Part shown: positions 6,213-10,267 of the stretch, one piece after another
Layout of the letters: each line of letters starts with the position of its first letter
Numbering within the stretch: the stretch's first letter is position 1
NCBI GenBank assembly: GCA_945952575.1
Contig: CAMFIY010000077.1
Coordinates: forward strand, 1 to 10,267
Source: an uncultured Leucobacter sp.
GTDB taxonomy: Bacteria > Actinomycetota > Actinomycetes > Actinomycetales > Microbacteriaceae
Reading direction: 5' to 3'
DNA: 10,267 bases
Made by a program: the position numbers and the translations under genes
Notes under the pieces: model-generated
What the model was told of the DNA's origin: nothing
Databases searched by the model: none
Seen by the model: the letters and a program-made list of their open reading frames with translations, nothing else

Positions 6213-7448
6213 TCAGGCGGCTCCGGGGGCGAGCCGATCCGCCAACAGCCCCGAGAGCTGGGCCGCAGCCTCGGCGAGGAGGTGCGGGGTGTCGGACTGC
6301 AGCTCGGCGAGGGTCGCCGGCCCCCGGGCGATGGAGAAGGCAGCGGAGATGCCGGCCGCCCGGGTGGCTTCGGCCGAGAGCTGCACCGAGCCGGCGATGA
6401 CCGCCACGACCGTGCCGGGGCCCGCATCGGCGAGCACCTGCGAGACGACCTTGCCGCCCAGCGACTGGGAGTCGAGGCGACCCTCGCCCGTGATGGCGAG
6501 CGCGGCGCCGGCCAGCGCCTCGCGCAGTCCGATCGCCTCGCTCACGAGGACCGCGCCGGGCACGAGCTCTGCGCCGAAGAGCGCGACCGGGGCGAGCGCG
6601 AGCCCGCCGGCCGCGCCGAGGCCGGGCAGCGTGCGGAGTTGCTCTGCGCGGCGGCGGCCGGGGATCCCTGCCCCGGGACACCGATCCGTCGCCGGGACCG
6701 CAGCCGGTGCCGATACCGGCGCTTCGGCGAGCAGCTCGGCCAGACGCGCGAGGCCCGCATCGATGGCCGCCACCTCGTCGGCGCCGGCTCCCTTCTGCGG
6801 GCCGAACACCGCGGCCGCGCCGAGCGGGCCGGTCAACGGGTTCTCCACGTCGCAGGCGATCCGCCACCTCACGCCGGTCGCGCGCGGATCCAGCTGCGCG
6901 AGATCGATCCGGCTCAGCTCGGCGAGGCCGCGCGCGCCCGGGACGATGTCATACCCCTCCGCGTCGAGCAGCCGCGCACCGAGCGCCCGCATCATGCCTG
7001 CACCTCCGTCGCTCGTGGCCGAGCCGCCGAGGCAGAGCAGGATCTCCTCGGCGCCGGCGTCGAGCGCCGCGCGCACGAGCGCGCCCACACCGGCCGAGTC
7101 GGCGTCGAGCGGGCGCAGCGGCCGATCGACGACCGCCGGGAGCCCGTTGGCATCGGCCGTCTCGATGATCGCGACGACGGGTGCTCCGCTGCCGAAGCCG
7201 ACCCGGCCACGGCACGCGCGGCCGAGCGCGTCCGTGGCGTCGACCGGCAGCACCCGTCCGCCCCAGGCCGCGACGAGCGCCTCGAGCGTGCCCTCCCCGC
7301 CGTCGGCCATCGGCAGTTCGCGGATCCTCACCGCCTCGCCGAGGACCGCGCGCACGCCCGTCGCGATCGCGCTGGCCGCCTCGAGCGACGAGCAGCTCCC
7401 CTTCAGCGAGTCCGGTGCGATCACGACGAGGGGTGCGGCGGCGCTCAT
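6213..7448 (-). CDS. Glycerate kinase, type I (GarK/GlxK family)
   Basis: This 411-residue protein would phosphorylate D-glycerate with ATP to 2- or 3-phosphoglycerate, feeding glycolate/glyoxylate or sugar-acid breakdown into glycolysis in the cytoplasm. Family landmarks are all present: APDSLKG (11-17), MADGGEGT (47-54), GGSATSDGGAG (141-151), CDVENPLTGPLGAA with VFGPQKGA (199-221), GAAGGLA (277-283) and TGEGRLD (319-325). It is some 20-35 residues longer than typical members, mostly from a Pro/Arg-rich insert at about 243-272. The ATG at 7448 has no Shine-Dalgarno but a TATCCT hexamer seven bases upstream, suggesting a leaderless mRNA. It is divergent from the copper ATPase, sharing an 82-base intergenic region, and sits between two copper-related units without an obvious functional tie. 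Confidence 0.94.
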   Translation of the reverse strand: MSAAAPLVVIAPDSLKGSCSSLEAASAIATGVRAVLGEAVRIRELPMADGGEGTLEALVAAWGGRVLPVDATDALGRACRGRVGFGSGAPVVAIIETADANGLPAVVDRPLRPLDADSAGVGALVRAALDAGAEEILLCLGGSATSDGGAGMMRALGARLLDAEGYDIVPGARGLAELSRIDLAQLDPRATGVRWRIACDVENPLTGPLGAAAVFGPQKGAGADEVAAIDAGLARLAELLAEAPVSAPAAVPATDRCPGAGIPGRRRAEQLRTLPGLGAAGGLALAPVALFGAELVPGAVLVSEAIGLREALAGAALAITGEGRLDSQSLGGKVVSQVLADAGPGTVVAVIAGSVQLSAEATRAAGISAAFSIARGPATLAELQSDTPHLLAEAAAQLSGLLADRLAPGAA

Positions 7449-7455
7449 GGGTTCA

Positions 7456-7461
7456 AGGATA
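7456..7461 (-). promoter_or_regulatory. Putative -10 for leaderless glycerate kinase mRNA
   Basis: TATCCT on the minus strand ends seven bases before the ATG at 7448. No purine-rich ribosome binding site lies between them. A matching -35 is not clear. This is a spacing-based suggestion only. Confidence 0.35.
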
Positions 7462-7496
7462 CGGAGCCGAGCCCGGGGTCTCGCAGGGCTCCGGTC

Positions 7497-7524
7497 TTGC
7501 GAACATACCCCCTAGGGGTATACT
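7497..7524 (+). promoter_or_regulatory. Promoter of the copper ATPase gene
   Basis: A -35-like TTGCGA (7497-7502) and a strong -10-like TATACT (7519-7524) are separated by 16 bases. The CsoR-type palindrome fills the spacer and reaches into the -10, so repressor binding would block RNA polymerase. Transcription would begin near 7530-7532. Confidence 0.65.
7505..7521 (+). promoter_or_regulatory. CsoR-type copper-responsive operator
   Basis: ATACCCC (7505-7511) and GGGGTAT (7515-7521) are perfect 7-base inverted arms around the three bases CTA. This matches the TACCCC-n-GGGGTA pattern of operators bound by CsoR-family repressors, which release DNA when they bind Cu(I). Its position inside the promoter of a copper-type ATPase supports the call. 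The csoR gene is not in the window. Because the site lies about 57-73 bases from the divergent glycerate kinase start, an effect on that gene is possible but less likely. Confidence 0.8.
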
Positions 7525-7536
7525 CTTGCCGTGAAC

Positions 7537-7541
7537 GGAGG
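7537..7541 (+). promoter_or_regulatory. Ribosome binding site for the ATG start of the copper ATPase
   Basis: GGAGG stands four bases before the ATG at 7546, supporting that start over the in-frame GTG at 7531. The GTG would itself be usable only as a leaderless start, because it lies at the expected transcription start. Confidence 0.65.
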
Positions 7542-7545
7542 AATC

Positions 7546-9753
7546 ATGAACCACCCCGACGAGGCGCACGCGGGCCGTACCGGGCACGTCCACGCCGAAC
7601 ATGATCACGCCGCACACGGCCAGGCCGAGCGCGTTCCCGACGCGCACGCGGACCCCGACGCGCACGCGCACCCCGCCGGGCACGCGGAACACTCCGGCCA
7701 CGCCGGGCATGGCGACCACGGCGATCACGTCGACCAGTTCCGCCGCCTCTTCTGGATCATGCTCGTCATCGCGGTCCCGACCGTCGCGCTCTCGGACATG
7801 TTCGCCATGATCCTCGGCTACGAGCTTCCGAGCCTGCCGGGCCTGGCCTGGGTCTCGCCGATCCTCGGCACCGTGATGTACGTCTGGGGCGGCCGACCGT
7901 TCCTCACCGGAGCAGTCTCCGAGGTCCGCGCGCGCAGACCCGGCATGATGCTCCTCATCGGCCTGGCCATCACCGTCGCGTTCGTCGCCTCCTGGGGCGC
8001 CAGCCTCGGACTGATCCACCACGAGCTCGACTTCTGGTGGGAACTCGCCCTGCTGATCGTCATCATGCTGCTCGGTCACTGGATCGAGATGCGCGCCCTC
8101 GCGCAGACCGCGACCGCGCTGGATTCGCTGGCCGCCCTCCTGCCGGACGAGGCGGAGCGGGTCGACGGCGATCAGCTCGTCCGCGTCGCGCCTGCCGAAC
8201 TCCGCGTCGGCGACATCGTGCTCGTCCGCCCGGGCGGCAGCGTGCCCGCCGACGGCAGGATCGTCGACGGGCGCGCCTCGATGGACGAGTCGATGATCAC
8301 GGGCGAGTCCCAGCCGATCGCGCGCGGCATCGGGGATCCCGTCACGGCCGGCACCGTGGCCACGGACTCCGGGTTGCGCGTGGAGGTGACCGCGACAGGT
8401 GATCAGACCGCGCTCGCCGGCATCCAGCGCCTGGTCGCCGAAGCGCAGAGCTCGAGCTCCCGTGCGCAGCGGCTCGCCGACACGGCCGCGGGCTGGCTGT
8501 TCTGGTTCGCGCTCGCGGCGGCGGCGCTGACCGCGCTGGCGTGGTCGCTGCTCGGCCTCCCCGACGATGCGGTCGTCCGCACCATCACCGTGCTCGTGAT
8601 CGCGTGCCCGCACGCGCTCGGCCTCGCGATCCCGCTGGTCGTGTCGATCGCCACCGAGCGCGCGGCGCGCGGCGGCGTGCTGGTGAAGGATCGGCTCGCG
8701 CTCGAGAGCATGCGCACCGTCGACGCCGTGCTCTTCGACAAGACGGGCACGCTCACGCGGGGCGAGCCGGTCGTGGAGCGCATCGCGGTGGCGGAGGGCG
8801 TCGGTGCGGATGTCGACGCCGACCGCGTGCTCGCCCTGGCCGCGGCCGCCGAGGCCGCCAGCGAGCATCCGCTCGCACGGGCCATCGTCGCGGCGGCCCG
8901 GGATCGCGGCCTCGACGCGCCCGCCGCGCACGGTTTCACCTCCTCCCCCGCCGTCGGCGTGACGGCGACGATCGAGGGCCGCGTGGTCCGCGTCGGCGGT
9001 CCGCAGCTGCTCGCGGAAGAGGGGGCGGCGGAGCTGGGATCCGGCGCCGCGGCCGGCGGCGACGGATCCGGCACGACCGAGCTCGACGCCTGGCGCGCGC
9101 GCGGCGCCATCATCCTGCACGTGCTCCGGGACGGCGAGGTGATCGGCGCGCTCGGCCTCGCCGATGGGATACGCCCCGAGTCGCGCGACGCGGTCGCCGC
9201 GCTGAACCGGCTCGGCGTCGAGGTCGTGATGATCACGGGCGACGCCGAGGCGGTAGCCGCGAACGTCGCCGGCGATCTCGGGATCGAACGCTTCTTCGCG
9301 AGCGTGCGGCCCGAGGAGAAGGCGGCGAAGGTGCGCGAGCTGCAGGCCGAGGGGCGGCGGGTGGCGATGGTGGGCGACGGCGTGAACGACGCACCCGCGC
9401 TGGCGCAGGCGGATGTCGGCCTCGCGATCGGAGCGGGCACCGATGTCGCGATAGCCTCGGCGGGCGTGATCCTGGCCGGCGACGATCCCCGCGCCGTGCT
9501 GTCGGTGATCGAGCTCTCGCGCGCGGCCTACCGCAAGATGAAGCAGAATCTCTGGTGGGCGGCCGGATACAACCTGGTCTCCGTGCCGCTGGCCGCAGGC
9601 GTGCTGGCGCCGATCGGCTTCGTACTGCCGATGTCGGTCGGCGCGATCCTGATGTCGCTCTCGACCATCGTGGTGGCGCTCAACGCCCAGTTCCTGCGCC
9701 GTCTCGATCTGCGCCCGGATGCGGTCGCCCGCCGGATACTCGGCCGCGGCTGA
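7546..9753 (+). CDS. copB: CopB-type (CPH, P1B-3) copper-translocating P-type ATPase
   Basis: This 735-residue pump belongs to the plasma membrane. It has no CxxC metal-binding domain; instead the first 64 residues contain 16 His. Two pairs of membrane helices (about 68-115 and 134-177) precede the actuator domain with TGES (252-255). The ion site CPH (354-356) lies in the sixth helix. The catalytic loop has DKTGT with phosphorylated Asp398, the His-Pro of the nucleotide domain (441-442), TGD (564-566) and GDGVNDAP (610-617). The last helices carry N-x6-Y-N-x4-P (Asn668, Tyr675, Asn676, Pro681) and MSLSTIVVALNA (703-714). These two motifs with CPH define subgroup P1B-3 (CopB), which exports copper, Cu(II) and/or Cu(I), from the cytoplasm. 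A GTG at 7531 would add five residues. Expression is probably copper-induced through the CsoR-type operator upstream. Confidence 0.95.
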   Translation: MNHPDEAHAGRTGHVHAEHDHAAHGQAERVPDAHADPDAHAHPAGHAEHSGHAGHGDHGDHVDQFRRLFWIMLVIAVPTVALSDMFAMILGYELPSLPGLAWVSPILGTVMYVWGGRPFLTGAVSEVRARRPGMMLLIGLAITVAFVASWGASLGLIHHELDFWWELALLIVIMLLGHWIEMRALAQTATALDSLAALLPDEAERVDGDQLVRVAPAELRVGDIVLVRPGGSVPADGRIVDGRASMDESMITGESQPIARGIGDPVTAGTVATDSGLRVEVTATGDQTALAGIQRLVAEAQSSSSRAQRLADTAAGWLFWFALAAAALTALAWSLLGLPDDAVVRTITVLVIACPHALGLAIPLVVSIATERAARGGVLVKDRLALESMRTVDAVLFDKTGTLTRGEPVVERIAVAEGVGADVDADRVLALAAAAEAASEHPLARAIVAAARDRGLDAPAAHGFTSSPAVGVTATIEGRVVRVGGPQLLAEEGAAELGSGAAAGGDGSGTTELDAWRARGAIILHVLRDGEVIGALGLADGIRPESRDAVAALNRLGVEVVMITGDAEAVAANVAGDLGIERFFASVRPEEKAAKVRELQAEGRRVAMVGDGVNDAPALAQADVGLAIGAGTDVAIASAGVILAGDDPRAVLSVIELSRAAYRKMKQNLWWAAGYNLVSVPLAAGVLAPIGFVLPMSVGAILMSLSTIVVALNAQFLRRLDLRPDAVARRILGRG

Positions 9754-9783
9754 GCCGCCGCCCTCCCCGCCCGCCCGCACCGC

Positions 9784-9860
9784 GAGCGGACCCCTCTTTC
9801 CCGAGCGGACCGTCTATTCACCGGGCATAGCCGGTCTGCTCGGCGAAAGAGGGTCCGCTC
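9784..9860. repeat. 77-bp nearly complete palindrome between convergent genes
   Basis: The left arm (9784-9817) pairs with the right arm (9827-9860) in about 33 base pairs around a 9-base loop (9818-9826). Exceptions are one bulged C on each side (9794, 9844), one G-T wobble (9807/9837) and one mismatch (9813/9831). GAGCGGACC occurs twice in the left arm (9784-9792 and 9803-9811). It starts 31 bases after the ATPase stop and ends 46 bases before the stop of the convergent SDR gene. It may be a bidirectional terminator or a dispersed palindromic element; no U-tract is present. Confidence 0.8.
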
Positions 9861-9906
9861 AGGGCAAGCACGAGGGTCCCAGGCCCGTCCCGGGCGACCC
9901 GGCCCG

Positions 9907-10220
9907 CTACCCCAGCGCGTCGGCGATCGCCGCCTCCGGGGTCTCGTGCCGGAACGCGAAACCCGAGACCAGCAGCGCCTCGGGTTCGACCGCGGCGTCG
10001 CTCAGCAGGAGGGCGTCGGCGGTGTCGCGGCCGAGCGCGAGCCGGAGCGCCCACGCCGGCGCCGGCGCCCAGAACGGGCGGTGCATCGATCGCGCCAGGC
10101 CGCGCCCGATCCGGTTCGCGCTCGCGGTGGTCGGTCCGCTGAGATTCACCGGGCCGGAAAGGCCCGCGTCGATCACGTGGCGGATGCCGCGCACCTCGTC
10201 GTCGAGCGAGATCCACGGCC
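9907..10220 (-). CDS. TIGR01777-family SDR epimerase, C-terminal part (5' end missing)
   Basis: About 104 C-terminal residues are present, ending in a TAG at 9907-9909. The fragment begins PWISLDDEVRGI, the conserved segment of TIGR01777 (SDR39U1, YfcH-like) proteins. It then shows PVNLSGP, RPFWAPAPAWALRLALG and the C-terminal LLVSGFAFRHETPEAAIADAL pattern (DUF1731 region). Family members are about 300 residues, so roughly 200 N-terminal residues, including the NAD(P)-binding Rossmann fold, are missing. The gene is cut because genomic sequence stops at 10220, where adapter begins; this is an assembly edge, not a natural truncation. The substrate of this family is unknown. Confidence 0.88.
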
Positions 10221-10267
10221 CTGTCTCTTATACACATCTGACGCTGCCGACGATCTTACGCGTGTAG
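10221..10267 (+). other. Nextera sequencing adapter (non-genomic)
   Basis: The 19-base Tn5 mosaic end CTGTCTCTTATACACATCT (10221-10239) is followed by the Nextera read-1-side adapter GACGCTGCCGACGA (10240-10253). Then come TCTTACGC (10254-10261), the reverse complement of the i5 index GCGTAAGA (S517/N517), and GTGTAG (10262-10267), the start of the P5-side sequence. The base composition drops sharply here. Peptides predicted across this stretch, such as one starting MCIRDR, are artefacts. Confidence 0.98.

Noticed and set aside
6282..7604. A plus-strand open frame opposite the glycerate kinase
   Set aside because: Antisense shadow of a gene with all family motifs; it also runs through the CsoR-type operator and the copB start.
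7546..7740. A CxxC heavy-metal-associated domain at the ATPase N-terminus
   Set aside because: The segment contains no Cys; it is a His-rich tract instead.
7453..9780. A long minus-strand open frame opposite the copper ATPase
   Set aside because: It covers the well-supported CopB gene and the divergent promoter; composition is Arg/His/Asp/Gly-biased with no recognisable domain.
9818..10237. Minus-strand open frame starting MCIRDR
   Set aside because: The start lies in Nextera adapter sequence; this peptide start is a typical adapter artefact, and the frame differs from that of the real SDR gene.
9719..10267. Plus-strand open frame ending at the window edge
   Set aside because: It overlaps the end of copB and the palindrome, and its last residues translate the adapter.

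Overview
The window is very GC-rich and dense in genes, with lipoprotein signals, an M23 peptidase and a CopB-type metal pump. Gene content, codon use and probable leaderless promoters point to a high-GC Gram-positive actinobacterium, most likely Microbacteriaceae (Leucobacter/Microbacterium-like). That placement is inference. No gap between genes exceeds 300 bases. The last 47 bases (10221-10267) are not genomic: they are Nextera sequencing adapter with an i5 index, so real sequence ends at 10220.

Region 1 (1-4001, all minus strand) is a compact export operon, read right to left: a membrane-anchored HlyD/MacA-type adaptor, a MacB/LolD-type ABC ATPase, a MacB-type permease, then a lipoprotein with a DUF5666-like core that runs off the left edge. 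The first three genes overlap by 1-4 bases and are probably translationally coupled. The adaptor has a poly-Ser insert and a repeat-built Gly/Pro-rich tail.

Region 2 (4154-6083, minus strand) is a likely copper-handling module: a DUF6153-like His/Met-containing membrane protein, a DUF305 lipoprotein with two Met/His-His motifs, and an M23 (LytM-type) zinc peptidase whose ribosome binding site overlaps the DUF305 stop codon. The role of this trio is not established; the copper link comes from family knowledge and the nearby copper pump.

Region 3 (6213-9753) holds a glycerate kinase (minus) divergent from a CopB-type (CPH) P1B ATPase with a His-rich N-terminus (plus). The 82 bases between them contain a CsoR-type inverted repeat lying between the -35 and -10 of the ATPase promoter, so copper-induced derepression is the obvious model. 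No csoR gene is present here.

Region 4 (9754-10220) contains a 77-bp nearly complete palindrome between convergent genes, then the 3' end of a TIGR01777-family SDR epimerase (minus) cut off by the adapter.

Three starts (DUF6153-like gene, glycerate kinase, and the GTG alternative of the ATPase) have a -10-like hexamer 6-7 bases upstream, the spacing expected of leaderless mRNAs.
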